A stretch of DNA of 64,000 nt from an uncultured Clostridia bacterium (lineage in GTDB: Bacteria; Bacillota; Clostridia; Christensenellales; UBA1242). Both the position numbers and the translations under genes were made by a program. The stretch covers positions 64,204 through 128,203 of the forward strand of contig CAKNRR010000002.1 in the NCBI GenBank assembly GCA_930990975.1, read 5' to 3'. The notes under the pieces are model-generated. The model had not been told where the DNA came from, made no database searches, and saw only the letters and a list, made by a program, of their open reading frames with translations. Shown one piece after another: positions 27,491 through 36,659 of this stretch; within the stretch, counting starts at the first letter, position 1, and every line of letters starts with the position of its first letter.

Positions 27491-28057
27491 TTATACTTCC
27501 ATTATTTCTTTTTCTTTTAACTTATAATTTTCATCAATTTGGTCACATGCTTTATCTATAAGTTTTTGAATATCATCCTCATATCCATCGCGTTCATCTT
27601 CAGAAATTTCGCCATTCTTTTCTAAGTCTTTTATCATATCCATGGCATCTCTTCTTGCGTTTCTAACAGCAACTTTGCTTTCTTCTGCAATTTTCTTTAT
27701 TTGTTTAACAATTTCGCGTCTGCGCTCTTCTGTTAAAACAGGGAAAATCAATCTTATTACCTTTCCGTCCTCATTTGGAGTAACGCCTAAATCTGCAGCA
27801 GAAATTGCTTTTGATACATTCTTCATTTGTGATTGATCCCATACAGATATAGCCAAAATTCTTGCTTCAGGAACAGTTATACTAGCCATATTTTTTATAG
27901 GTGTTGGAACACCATAATAATCAATAAACACTTTATCAAGAATGTGTGGATTTGCACGCCCCGCTCTAATTACCATATACTCATTTGTTTGATGATTAAT
28001 TGCTTTTTCAATTTCTTCTTGACAAGAAAGTTCTATTTCATCTATCATTTCGTTCAT
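27491..28057 (-). CDS. frr: Ribosome recycling factor
   Basis: RRF with EF-G splits post-termination ribosomes. I place the start at the ATG at 28057 (MNEMIDEIELS), which follows AAGGAG by six bases; the longer frame adds 16 residues without a ribosome site. The 188 residues include VIRAGRANPHILDKVFIDYYG and the C-terminal helix NARRDAMDMIKDLEKNGEIS. It stands between tsf and uppS; pyrH, often found here, is absent. Confidence 0.95.
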   Translation of the reverse strand: MNEMIDEIELSCQEEIEKAINHQTNEYMVIRAGRANPHILDKVFIDYYGVPTPIKNMASITVPEARILAISVWDQSQMKNVSKAISAADLGVTPNEDGKVIRLIFPVLTEERRREIVKQIKKIAEESKVAVRNARRDAMDMIKDLEKNGEISEDERDGYEDDIQKLIDKACDQIDENYKLKEKEIMEV

Positions 28058-28250
28058 ATAAATCTCCTTAAATTTTATTTTACTATAAAGCTTTAAATTT
28101 TGCAAATGATTTAGCTATTTAAATCAACATAAATCATAAAATAAATGAAATATTATTTATTTTTAAAAATATATTAAAAAATAAATAAAAGAAATATATA
28201 TAAAATTATAATAAATTAAAAAATATTTTATTATTTTTATTAATAAATAA

Positions 28251-28282
28251 AAAAAGATGTGATTTTATTACACATCTTTTTT
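28251..28282 (-). terminator. Terminator after tsf
   Basis: An 11-bp perfect stem (AAAAAGATGTG with CACATCTTTTT) and a nine-base loop lie directly after the tsf stop, with A-rich and T-rich flanks. Confidence 0.85.
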
Positions 28283-28286
28283 AAAT

Positions 28287-28943
28287 TTATTTATTTCCAT
28301 TCATTTGTTTTTGTACTTCTTCAGCTAAATTATCATTACGCTTTTCAAGACCTTCACCCATTTCAAATCTTGCAAATCTTCTAATAGAGATTTTTTCTCC
28401 AATTTGAAGTGTTTTTTCATTGATATATTGTTGTATTGTCATGCTAGGGTCTTTAACAAATGGTTGTTCAAGCAAACAAACATCTTGATAAAATTTCTTG
28501 ACTCTTCCCTCAACCATTTTATCAATGATTTGAGCAGGTTTTCCTTCATTCAAAGCTTGATTTCTTAAGATTTCTTTTTCTTTTTCAAGCTCTTCTGCTG
28601 GAACTTCTTCGATTCTAACATATTTTGGAGCAGCAGCTGCTATTTGTAATGCAACATCATGTCCAATTTCTTGGAAAGCATCTGTTTTTGCAACGAAGTC
28701 TGTTTCACAGTTAACTTCAACAAGAACGCCAATCTTTCCGCCCATATGAATATATGCACTTACGACACCTTCAGATGCAATTCTTGATTGTTTTTTAGCG
28801 GCAGCAGCTATTCCCTTTTCTCTTAACCATGTAATAGCTTTATCAAAATCTCCGTCACATTCTACTAATGCCTTTTTGCAGTCCATCATACCAGCATTTG
28901 TTTTTGCTCTTAATTCTGCAACATCTTTAGCTGTAAAATTCAT
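28287..28943 (-). CDS. tsf: Translation elongation factor Ts
   Basis: EF-Ts exchanges GDP for GTP on EF-Tu. The 218 residues are a shorter form than the B. subtilis protein (293), lacking most of the second core subdomain, a variant known in several lineages. The UBA-like N-domain ([20 protein letters not shown]) and the core motif [20 protein letters not shown], which contacts EF-Tu, are intact. It follows rpsB by 5 bp. Confidence 0.95.
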   Translation of the reverse strand: MNFTAKDVAELRAKTNAGMMDCKKALVECDGDFDKAITWLREKGIAAAAKKQSRIASEGVVSAYIHMGGKIGVLVEVNCETDFVAKTDAFQEIGHDVALQIAAAAPKYVRIEEVPAEELEKEKEILRNQALNEGKPAQIIDKMVEGRVKKFYQDVCLLEQPFVKDPSMTIQQYINEKTLQIGEKISIRRFARFEMGEGLEKRNDNLAEEVQKQMNGNK

Positions 28944-28948
28944 ACCTA

Positions 28949-29869
28949 TTATTCTCCTTCTTTATTATCTTTTTTTTCATCAGTTACTGCTGCTTCAGCT
29001 GCAACTTCTTCTTTTTCTTTATTTTCTTTCTTTGCATCAGTCTTTTTCTTAGAAGATTTTTTCTTGCTAGGTTTTTTATTTCTGTTCTCTTCTCCAGCTT
29101 CTGCGATTTCAAGATTAGGTTTTGTTTCAGCTAAAACCTTTTCAATATCAATATCTTCTTCCTGAACATCTTCTTTCTTTAAAGATACTCCTTCTTTAGC
29201 TTCAATAACTGCATCAGCCATAGCAGCTGCAATTAATTTTACTGAACGAATAGCATCGTCATTTCCAGGAATTACATATTCGATACCATCAGGATTTCCA
29301 TTAGTATCAACAAGTCCAACCATTGGGATATTTAAAAGTTTACATTCATTAACACAAATGTGTTCAATGTTAGGGTCAACTACAAACACTACCCCTGGGA
29401 GATCTCTCATATCCTTAATACCGCCAAGGTTCTTTTCAAGCTTATCTCTTTCAGCTCTTAAAAGAGTAACCTCTTTCTTTGGCAATAAGTCAAATTCTCC
29501 TACTTTTTCCATTTGGTTTAACTTGTTTAATCTTTCAATACGAGATTTGATTGTTTTGAAATTTGTTAAACATCCACCAAGCCAACGAGTGTTGATATAA
29601 TACATACCACATCTTTCAGCTTCTTCTTTTACAGCATCTTGTGCTTGTTTCTTTGTTCCTACAAAAAGAACATTTTTACCTGAAGCAACAACATCGCGTA
29701 CAAATTGATATGCTTTGTCTACTTGCTCAGAAGTTTGTTCTAGATTGATGATATGAATATCATTTCTTGCAGTAAAAATGTATTTTTTCATCTTTGGGTT
29801 CCATTTTCTTGTTTGGTGTCCAAAATGTACCCCAGCCTCTAGAAGTTGTTTCATTGAAATAACTGACAT
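28949..29869 (-). CDS. rpsB: 30S ribosomal protein S2 with charged C-terminal extension
   Basis: uS2 binds late to the 30S head. Residues 1-225 are a standard S2 ([40 protein letters not shown]). Residues about 226-306 are an unusual tail, first acidic, then a Lys-rich block ([12 protein letters not shown]), then Glu/Ala-rich. B. subtilis S2 is 246 residues. The tail is probably unstructured. AGGAGG precedes the ATG. It heads the rpsB-tsf operon. Confidence 0.95.
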   Translation of the reverse strand: MSVISMKQLLEAGVHFGHQTRKWNPKMKKYIFTARNDIHIINLEQTSEQVDKAYQFVRDVVASGKNVLFVGTKKQAQDAVKEEAERCGMYYINTRWLGGCLTNFKTIKSRIERLNKLNQMEKVGEFDLLPKKEVTLLRAERDKLEKNLGGIKDMRDLPGVVFVVDPNIEHICVNECKLLNIPMVGLVDTNGNPDGIEYVIPGNDDAIRSVKLIAAAMADAVIEAKEGVSLKKEDVQEEDIDIEKVLAETKPNLEIAEAGEENRNKKPSKKKSSKKKTDAKKENKEKEEVAAEAAVTDEKKDNKEGE

Positions 29870-30045
29870 TTTTTTATCCTCCTTTGTTTTTGTCCTTCCC
29901 TATAGTTTTCTAGCTCCATATTGCGACCTCAAGACTGCAAAAACAATCTTTTTTTGTTGTAAATAGTATCGTTTTTCCTTACAACAAGTCTTAGGCAACT
30001 GCAACTGAATATTCTATAAGTGCATATTTGTCCAATGACATATAG
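29870..30045 (-). ncRNA. rpsB operon leader
   Basis: About 170 bases lie between promoter and rpsB. They contain complementary blocks: TTGTTGTAAGG near 29980 and TTACAACAAAAAAAG near 29955, which can pair. S2 represses its own operon in several bacteria through the leader, so an S2-responsive element is plausible here. I cannot confirm a known family by eye. Confidence 0.4.
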
Positions 30046-30074
30046 ATATTATCATATAGCCATAAATTTGTCAA
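30046..30074 (-). promoter_or_regulatory. SigA-type promoter of rpsB-tsf
   Basis: On the minus strand TTGACA (30069-30074) and TAATAT (30046-30051) are 17 bp apart, inside the overlapping string TGATAATATC. Confidence 0.65.
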
Positions 30075-30134
30075 GTAAATTTGCTATATTCTTCAACATT
30101 AATAAAAAAAATAATATTTTATAAGGCAATAAAA

Positions 30135-30156
30135 AAGGCTATTTTAAAATAGCCTT
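30135..30156 (-). terminator. Terminator after secF
   Basis: A fully palindromic AAGGCTATTTT/AAAATAGCCTT overlaps the secF stop by two bases and is followed on the minus strand by TTTT. Confidence 0.75.
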
Positions 30157-31228
30157 AATTACTTATTTTTTCTTGTTCGTTCTTTACAGTGGCAGTTTTC
30201 TTTTTTGCTTTACCCTTTCTATACATTGTTGCCCACAAGCTTGGCAATACAAATTCACTTGTATAGTATGTTGCTATCAAAGAAAGCAAAATGCCTAAAG
30301 CAACTTCTCTAACACCATTTACAGCTAAAGCTGAGAATAAGATTGCAGTTAAAATCAAAGCAATATAAATGATACTCTTTTTCACTGTAATTTCTTTAAC
30401 TGTTGAGTTTGCAATCTCTGCATTTGCAGCTTTTTCAAAACGACCTGATTTAAGATTGTCTTTTATTTTATTATAGAAATAGAACAAGTTGAAAATTGTC
30501 ATAACAAATGTTGCAAACAATGTTATTCCAAATGTTAAGTTAACTGGTACGCGGCAGATTAGTACCAAGCAAATAGTTAAAAATAAATCTAAAGCAACTT
30601 GCATAAGTCCAACTATAAATACTGATACATTAAATCTAAATGCCATGTAGCAAGCAAGTAAAATGAATGCGAATACTATACTTGCAACTATAGCTATAGC
30701 CCAACCAAAAGAACTTTGAGCAGGAATATAGTCTACACTTGATACAGCATCGTCATAATTTGTATAATTAAATGCTGAAATCAAGTCATTTCTTACAGAA
30801 CTATTTAAAACATTGATTTCATTTTCAACATCGCTTAAATTTTGATAGCTTACCTCAATAGCTTGCCCGCCATAAATATGATATTTAGGGATATTCATTG
30901 TAGTTGTTCTATAGCTGTCAATTTTTAAGCCATTTTCTTCTAATATGATGTCTATTTTATCATAAATTTCGTTGTAGTCGTCTTTGTTTTCTAAATCATA
31001 ACTCTTTATATTTTCATCATTGAAACTTGCTTCGTTGTTAATATAAATTTTGAATACACTTGCTCCAGCAAAATCAGCACCTAAATTAAAGCCAACTGTG
31101 CAAAGCAAGATTATTCCTACGATTATAAAAACCAATGGAGCAATTAAAAAATAAATGAAATTTTTATTGATGTTAAATTTAGATTCTCTTATTTTTTTGT
31201 CTATTGATAAATTTTTAAGTTTATTCAT
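30155..31228 (-). CDS. secF: Protein translocase subunit SecF
   Basis: SecF with SecD uses the proton gradient to complete Sec export. The 357 residues have six membrane helices (first at about 26-47), a large extracytoplasmic P1 domain (about 50-165) and the conserved NLGADFAGASVFKI near the first helix. SecD and SecF are separate genes here; in Bacillus they are fused. The start overlaps the secD stop by 8 bp. Confidence 0.93.
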   Translation of the reverse strand: MNKLKNLSIDKKIRESKFNINKNFIYFLIAPLVFIIVGIILLCTVGFNLGADFAGASVFKIYINNEASFNDENIKSYDLENKDDYNEIYDKIDIILEENGLKIDSYRTTTMNIPKYHIYGGQAIEVSYQNLSDVENEINVLNSSVRNDLISAFNYTNYDDAVSSVDYIPAQSSFGWAIAIVASIVFAFILLACYMAFRFNVSVFIVGLMQVALDLFLTICLVLICRVPVNLTFGITLFATFVMTIFNLFYFYNKIKDNLKSGRFEKAANAEIANSTVKEITVKKSIIYIALILTAILFSALAVNGVREVALGILLSLIATYYTSEFVLPSLWATMYRKGKAKKKTATVKNEQEKISN

Positions 31229-32621
31229 TTATGTTACCTCCCTCAGAGTAGTTGGTAACTTCATTTTCTTGTACTACTTCAATTTCTTCTTTTATTTCTT
31301 TCACATTTTTATCCCTATATAAATGTAATCTCTTAGCTTTAGTGCTGTTGATTGGAAGATATATATTCATAAAGTATCTAGTAAGCACCAAACTCGTAAA
31401 TACTGATAACAATGTTCCTAGCATTAATGTGATGGCAAATCCTTTCAACATAGCAGGTGCAAATATCCACATTAAAGCAGTAGCTATAATTAATACAGCA
31501 TGACTATCCAATATAGGCCATAATGCTTTTTTCAATCCACCCTTGAAAGACAAGTGAATCTTTTTACCTATAGAATATTCTTCTTTTACTTTTTCAAATA
31601 TCAAGCAATTTGAAACTATAACAAGAATAAACGCAAAGATACAACCAAACATTGCTGACAAATTAAGAGTAATGAATGGAATAGCTTGCATAAAGAATGC
31701 AAATAAAACTAAATAGAATATGGTTGAAAGTGAACCTAAAAGTCCTAAATCACCATAACGAATTATCATAAATGCTAAAGCAAGTACAATAGTAATAATG
31801 CTTGCAATTCCTAAGAAGAGCAAAGTATTTGTTCCTAAAACAGGGCTAATATAGCTTGCCTCTAACAATGTTAAATCAAGTCCCATTGCTCCACATGTGA
31901 TTGAATAAGCAAGTTGTGTCATAGCTGTTGATGATGTTGAGCTATAATCAGTGCTTGAACTTGTAAATATTATAGATTCATCTATATCATCAATATTTAC
32001 TGTTGAAAGCAAATTATCACTTGTAGTTTCATCCAAATAAAGATAAATACTACTTTTGCCTATTTCATCAGCATGTCTTTTTAATTGTTTTAAATTTCGC
32101 TCCCCTTCTTTAGTGAGTTTAAGTTCTATTGTATATGCACTATTTTCATAGTCATAACCTATTTTAGTATAATCAATATCACTGCTTCTCAAATGTACTT
32201 CAGGATTTGTTACAGTGTCAGATGCCTCATCTAAAGTTATCAAAACAGTTTTGCTTTCTTCTAAATTTGCAAAAGTGCTGTCTGTTTCATAGGCATTTGA
32301 AATTTCTAATCTAATTTTTTCGCCTTGTCGAGAAATTTCGATTTGTGAATAGCTTGTATTTTCGTCTAAGCTTTTTTCTAGTTTTTCTATTGATTCGTCA
32401 ATTATTTCAGTTATGCTTTTATCTTGATTATCTCTTTTCTCTACAGAATATATTGCTGATACTCCGCCATTTAAATCCAATCCCTTATCAATTGCAAAAA
32501 CAAAACCATTATAACGGTTTGTTGATGCAGGAACATTAAAAGGACATACACAAAGAAGTACGCCTATAATTGCTATGATAATCAGTAAAACAAATTTAAC
32601 TATTGAGTTTTTCCTTAACAT
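31221..32621 (-). CDS. secD: Protein translocase subunit SecD
   Basis: The 466-residue SecD has a first membrane helix (about 8-26), the motif DKGLDLNGGVSAIYSV near 45-60, a shortened P1 ectodomain with KLTKEGERNLKQL near 170, and five further membrane helices. A charged cytoplasmic tail follows. Together with secF it forms a two-gene operon. Confidence 0.93.
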   Translation of the reverse strand: MLRKNSIVKFVLLIIIAIIGVLLCVCPFNVPASTNRYNGFVFAIDKGLDLNGGVSAIYSVEKRDNQDKSITEIIDESIEKLEKSLDENTSYSQIEISRQGEKIRLEISNAYETDSTFANLEESKTVLITLDEASDTVTNPEVHLRSSDIDYTKIGYDYENSAYTIELKLTKEGERNLKQLKRHADEIGKSSIYLYLDETTSDNLLSTVNIDDIDESIIFTSSSTDYSSTSSTAMTQLAYSITCGAMGLDLTLLEASYISPVLGTNTLLFLGIASIITIVLALAFMIIRYGDLGLLGSLSTIFYLVLFAFFMQAIPFITLNLSAMFGCIFAFILVIVSNCLIFEKVKEEYSIGKKIHLSFKGGLKKALWPILDSHAVLIIATALMWIFAPAMLKGFAITLMLGTLLSVFTSLVLTRYFMNIYLPINSTKAKRLHLYRDKNVKEIKEEIEVVQENEVTNYSEGGNINE

Positions 32622-32718
32622 TGATATTCCTTTTAATTCTAAACAATTAGATTTTATAAATTAGTTTACTTTCATAATTATAAAGAATTAAAAGGTCTAT
32701 GTCAATTAAATTTAACTT

Positions 32719-33138
32719 TTAGTTGCTACTTTTTTTAATATTTACACTGATGATACCACAAATAGCTCCAATTATCGCACCGAAAACTATATCTGTAAGC
32801 AATGTAATATTAAAAGTAAAACTACCACTTAAAATAGAGAATACTAAAAAAGCGAGCAAAGTATAGATAAATCCTATCAAAAGTCCACTAACCAGCCCTA
32901 ATTCTTTACATTTTTTAAGCCCAATGAATACTCCTAAAAATATACTTACTCCCTTTATTACTTGGTTAACAGGACTTATTGCACTATCTGGAATATTTGT
33001 AAATTTCAACAAGAATGCAAAAACCAAGACCAACACCAATGAAATACATAATGCTATCATGGTTCCTTTTGCAATAAATCCAATTAAGGGATTTCTATTT
33101 TTAGTTTTTTGAACATTTGATTTTGCTTTCAATTTCAT
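32719..33138 (-). CDS. TIGR04086-type small membrane protein
   Basis: The 139-residue protein has four membrane helices (about 22-45, 55-75, 80-102, 108-132). The pattern of GLKKCKELGLVSGLLIGFIYTLLAFL followed by TLLTDIVFGAIIGAICGIISVN fits the TIGR04086 family, which is common in Clostridia beside yajC and secDF, as here. No function is known for it. Confidence 0.75.
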   Translation of the reverse strand: MKLKAKSNVQKTKNRNPLIGFIAKGTMIALCISLVLVLVFAFLLKFTNIPDSAISPVNQVIKGVSIFLGVFIGLKKCKELGLVSGLLIGFIYTLLAFLVFSILSGSFTFNITLLTDIVFGAIIGAICGIISVNIKKSSN

Positions 33139-33229
33139 TTTTGACTCCTTTTAATAAAATTATACATTTTATTATCTAAAGTAAAATATGAAGTGAAAGT
33201 AAAAAAAATAACCAACATATATATGCTGG

Positions 33230-34063
33230 TCATCTAATTTTGTCATCTAAATTTATTAAAGAATCTTTATTAGCCTGTCCATAAACCTTTTCTTTAAGAA
33301 TTTTTATTTTTTGTTCAAATTGTTTATAATCTTTTATTACATCTTTGAAATTATTAATTTGATTGTCCGTATTGGCTAAAAAGTCTTTTCTATTGTACAA
33401 ATATGCCATAAAGCCAAATCCATAGAATCTTTTATAAAGTAAATCAATGTTGGCTAACTTATAAGCAATATTCTTTTTTAATACAGGAGAATCCAATCTC
33501 CTCTTATCATTTTTAATTTGTTTGCAATCTAGCACTTGCAGCGGTGTAAAATTATAAAGATTGTAATAAAGGTCTTTATCCATTACTAAATAATTTGCAC
33601 CATCAAAAACATATTCTTTCCCGTTTCTCTTGAAAAGCCCTATAGAATGAAACAACCCATCTTTTAAATTAAAAGGATTAATTAAGCCAAACACAAGTTT
33701 GGTTGGGATTTTTGAATTTAAGACAAAATAATATGAACATAAGTGGCATTCGTTTTCTTCACAATGAATTCTTGGTCCAAAAAATTTGTTTGCATTAACA
33801 AATTTCCCGCTTTCTAAATCACCCTTCAATGTGAACCAGCCATCGCTTTTCTTGCTCAAATATTTTACAAAATAAGGATAATATTTACTTTTCTTAATTG
33901 GTTCATGATTGTAAAGACATTTACAAAATTCAGATATTATATAACAACAAATTTCCTTATCACTTAAAGAAAAAGATTTCATCTTTTTGCTTAAGTTATA
34001 AGGATAAAAAACTTCATCAACCAAGCCTTGTTTTATAAAGTTTTCTGAGTTATATATTTCCAT
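33230..34063 (-). CDS. Hypothetical protein, possible Cys-His peptidase fold
   Basis: I do not recognise this 277-residue soluble protein. It has a helical N-terminal part (1-60), a central mixed region with a cluster HCEENECHLCSYYF near 101-114, then LFHSIGLF near 140 and YVFDGANY near 152, and a charged helical C-terminal part (about 215-277). The order Cys, His, Asp with strand-like neighbours resembles a papain-like or transglutaminase-like triad, but this is inference. Three clustered Cys plus His could equally bind zinc. It lies between yajC and the TIGR04086 gene. Confidence 0.6.
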   Translation of the reverse strand: MEIYNSENFIKQGLVDEVFYPYNLSKKMKSFSLSDKEICCYIISEFCKCLYNHEPIKKSKYYPYFVKYLSKKSDGWFTLKGDLESGKFVNANKFFGPRIHCEENECHLCSYYFVLNSKIPTKLVFGLINPFNLKDGLFHSIGLFKRNGKEYVFDGANYLVMDKDLYYNLYNFTPLQVLDCKQIKNDKRRLDSPVLKKNIAYKLANIDLLYKRFYGFGFMAYLYNRKDFLANTDNQINNFKDVIKDYKQFEQKIKILKEKVYGQANKDSLINLDDKIR

Positions 34064-34140
34064 CGCTTTAATTATAATAAATTAAAATGAAAATGTCAAT
34101 ATTTTAAAAATGCCGTCATTTAAAATAAAAAAAGAAGAAA

Positions 34141-34593
34141 TTACTTCTTCTCTTTTTTGCCTTCATTAACTTTCGCAGCATCAGCAACATTATCATCTGT
34201 TTTTGCTGGTTCTGTGCTTTCATTAACAGCGACATTCTCTTTTTTATCTTCAACCTTTTTATCTTCTTCATTTTCTCCAGAATTTGTTTTATTATTTTCT
34301 TCTGGCTCATCTTTGAAGATTGTATAAATAGCATAAGCATCTACAGAGATATATCCAAGTTTTTTATCAGTGCCTGTTTCTATTGTTACGATTTTCTTAT
34401 CTCCTTCAAGATGTAAATCTACAATAGTTCCATAAACACCGCTTGTTGTTAAAACTTTATCTCCTCTTTTTAAAGAATTTGTTTGCTCTTGCATGCGTTG
34501 ATTTTCTTTCTTGTTTCTAGTTGCAATAATAATTGGATATATGATTATCAACAGCACTATAAAAACAATAAGAATAATTTGTGTTGCGTCCAT
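34141..34593 (-). CDS. yajC: Preprotein translocase subunit YajC
   Basis: YajC is an accessory component of SecDF. One membrane helix at residues 5-24 is followed by the YajC domain (RMQEQTNSLKRGDKVLTTSG, IVTIETG). Beyond residue 95 comes a 55-residue Glu/Lys/Asn-rich tail, which makes the protein 150 residues, longer than the typical 90-110. It lies near secDF, as expected. Confidence 0.92.
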   Translation of the reverse strand: MDATQIILIVFIVLLIIIYPIIIATRNKKENQRMQEQTNSLKRGDKVLTTSGVYGTIVDLHLEGDKKIVTIETGTDKKLGYISVDAYAIYTIFKDEPEENNKTNSGENEEDKKVEDKKENVAVNESTEPAKTDDNVADAAKVNEGKKEKK

Positions 34594-34654
34594 TGTTCCT
34601 CCTACATTTTTTAAAAGTCTAACATAAATATATTCAAATTCAAAACATTTTTAA

Positions 34655-36394
34655 CTATATTTTCTTAGTTTTTATTTCATTTTTCAATCTGTCGATAAAA
34701 TCAGACAAAATAAGGCCTGATTTATTTTCAAATCCTCTACCTCTTATTGAAATTGTATTATTTTTCTCTTCTTCATCACCTACAATTATTAAATAAGGCA
34801 CTTTCATTGATAAAGCTTCTCTAATTTTATATCCTATCTTTTCGTTTCTGGTATCACTTTCAACTCTAAGACCTTCATTAAATAGTTGTTTTTTAATGCT
34901 TTCAGCATAATCATTATTTCTTTCAGTCAAAGATAAAACCCTTACTTGTTCTGGTGCAAGCCATAGAGGGAAAGCTCCAGCAAAGTTTTCTATCAAAAGT
35001 CCAATAAATCTATCTAAAGACCCATAGATTACCCTGTGGATCATTATAGGTCTATGCTTTTCACCATCTTCACCAACATATTCAAGTTCAAATCTTTGTG
35101 GAAGTTGGAAGTCAAGTTGAATTGTTCCGCATTGCCAAGTTCTTCCAATTGCATCAACAAGATGGAAATCAATTTTTGGTCCATAGAAAGCGCCATCCCC
35201 TTCATTTACAATATAGTCAAGTTTAAGTTCATCAAGTGCTTGTCTTAAAGCATCTGTTGCAAGTTCCCAATCTTCATCACTTCCCATGCTATTTTCAGGT
35301 CTTGTTGACAACTCAGCATGATATGTGAAACCAAATACTTTATAGACTCTGTCTATTAAATCAACAACCCCTTTAATTTCATCTTTAACTTGATTTGGTG
35401 TCATGAAAATATGTGCATCATCTTGAGTGAAGCTTCTTACTCTCAACAGTCCGCCTAATTCGCCAGATTTTTCATATCTATGAACTAATCCAAGTTCTCC
35501 CATTCTTAATGGCAAATCTCTATATGAATGTGGCTCATTTTTATAAACCAAAACTCCACCAGGACAGTTCATTGGCTTAATTGCATAGGTATCATCATCA
35601 ATTATTGATGTATACATATTATCTTTATAGTGATCCCAGTGTCCTGAAGTTTCCCAAAGATGACGATTAAGCATAATTGGAGTCATAATTTCTTTGTAGC
35701 CAGCCTCTCTATGAATTTCACGCCAATAATCAATCAATTGATTCCTTACAATCATGCCATTTGGAAGATAGAAAGGAAAACCAGGGCCTTCTGGTGAAAT
35801 CATAAACAATTTTAATTCCTTGCCCAACTTTCTATTATCTCTCTTTTTAGCCTCTTCAAGCATAGCAATATGATCTGCAAGTTCTTTTTTAGTTTTATAA
35901 GCATAGCAATAAACCCTTTGAAGCATCTTATTCTTTTCGCTTCCTCTCCAATATGCTCCATTTATGCTATGAATTTTAAAGCCATAATTTTGCAAGTTTC
36001 TGCAACTTTCAACATGAGGACCTCTACACAAATCAAAGAAATCATCCCCTGTATAATAAATTGAAACTTCTTCATCTAATGGAAGATCATTTATCAATTC
36101 TTCTTTATAAGGATTGTTTTTAAATAGTTCAAGAGCTTCTTCTCTTGAAACCACTTTCTTAACAAAGTTCTCTCCTTTATTGATTATTTCTTTCATCTTT
36201 TTTTCAATCTTGTCAAACTCTTCTGGTGTGATAGAATGATCAAGATCTATGTCATAATAAAAGCCATCTTCAATAGCAGGTCCTATTGTAAGTTTAGTAT
36301 CTGGATATAAAGAAACTAATGCTTTAGCTAGAACATGAGCTAAAGAATGTCTTGCTTTTTCTAATTCTAAATCTTTCTCTTTTTTCAATTCCAT
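34655..36394 (-). CDS. thrS: Threonyl-tRNA synthetase lacking the TGS domain
   Basis: ThrRS charges tRNA-Thr. The 579-residue protein begins at the editing domain: HSLAHVLA near 17-24 holds the editing His pair and CRGPHVESC the editing Cys. The catalytic core has MNCPGG (zinc Cys), RMGELGLVHRYEKSGELGG (motif 2) and PIMIHRVIYGSLDRF (motif 3), then the anticodon-binding domain (about 475-579). The N-terminal TGS domain of about 60 residues is missing; the start has a good AGGAG site and upstream DNA is T-box leader, so this is the natural N-terminus. Confidence 0.95.
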   Translation of the reverse strand: MELKKEKDLELEKARHSLAHVLAKALVSLYPDTKLTIGPAIEDGFYYDIDLDHSITPEEFDKIEKKMKEIINKGENFVKKVVSREEALELFKNNPYKEELINDLPLDEEVSIYYTGDDFFDLCRGPHVESCRNLQNYGFKIHSINGAYWRGSEKNKMLQRVYCYAYKTKKELADHIAMLEEAKKRDNRKLGKELKLFMISPEGPGFPFYLPNGMIVRNQLIDYWREIHREAGYKEIMTPIMLNRHLWETSGHWDHYKDNMYTSIIDDDTYAIKPMNCPGGVLVYKNEPHSYRDLPLRMGELGLVHRYEKSGELGGLLRVRSFTQDDAHIFMTPNQVKDEIKGVVDLIDRVYKVFGFTYHAELSTRPENSMGSDEDWELATDALRQALDELKLDYIVNEGDGAFYGPKIDFHLVDAIGRTWQCGTIQLDFQLPQRFELEYVGEDGEKHRPIMIHRVIYGSLDRFIGLLIENFAGAFPLWLAPEQVRVLSLTERNNDYAESIKKQLFNEGLRVESDTRNEKIGYKIREALSMKVPYLIIVGDEEEKNNTISIRGRGFENKSGLILSDFIDRLKNEIKTKKI

Positions 36395-36413
36395 AATCTT
36401 TCTCCTTTCAATA

Positions 36414-36612
36414 AAAAAACCGTCCTTAAAACTTAAGGACGATTAAAATACAACCGCGGTTCCACCTTAATTGCAAAAAAATTTGCCTCTCAATTTAAAC
36501 TTATCATCACAGTAGTGGTTTCAACATCATTTTAGCTAAGATTTTTCACCAACCAATCCTTCTCTGAGCGCATCAAATGTGCCTACTTGTCTACCATTCC
36601 AAGTACTTTTTT
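36414..36612 (-). ncRNA. T-box leader of thrS
   Basis: The minus strand carries the T-box sequence AAGGTGGAACCGCGG (36454-36468), which pairs with the uncharged tRNA acceptor end, and further upstream the stem I hallmarks AGAGAAGGATTGG and GGTTGGTGAAAA. A terminator hairpin follows. The RNA turns on thrS when tRNA-Thr is uncharged. An ACC triplet in GAAACCAC is a candidate Thr specifier, but I could not fold stem I to confirm. Confidence 0.93.
36421..36441 (-). terminator. T-box terminator hairpin
   Basis: CGTCCTTAA pairs with TTAAGGACG around a three-base loop and is followed on the minus strand by GGTTTTTTT. The alternative antiterminator would use the T-box sequence just upstream. Confidence 0.9.
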
Positions 36613-36641
36613 AGTTTAACACCTTTAAAAATAATTGTCAA
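36613..36641 (-). promoter_or_regulatory. Promoter of the thrS T-box transcript
   Basis: Minus-strand TTGACA (36636-36641) and TAAACT (36613-36618) are spaced 17 bp apart, just before the T-box leader. Confidence 0.65.
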
Positions 36642-36659
36642 CTATATTTTGAAAAAAAA

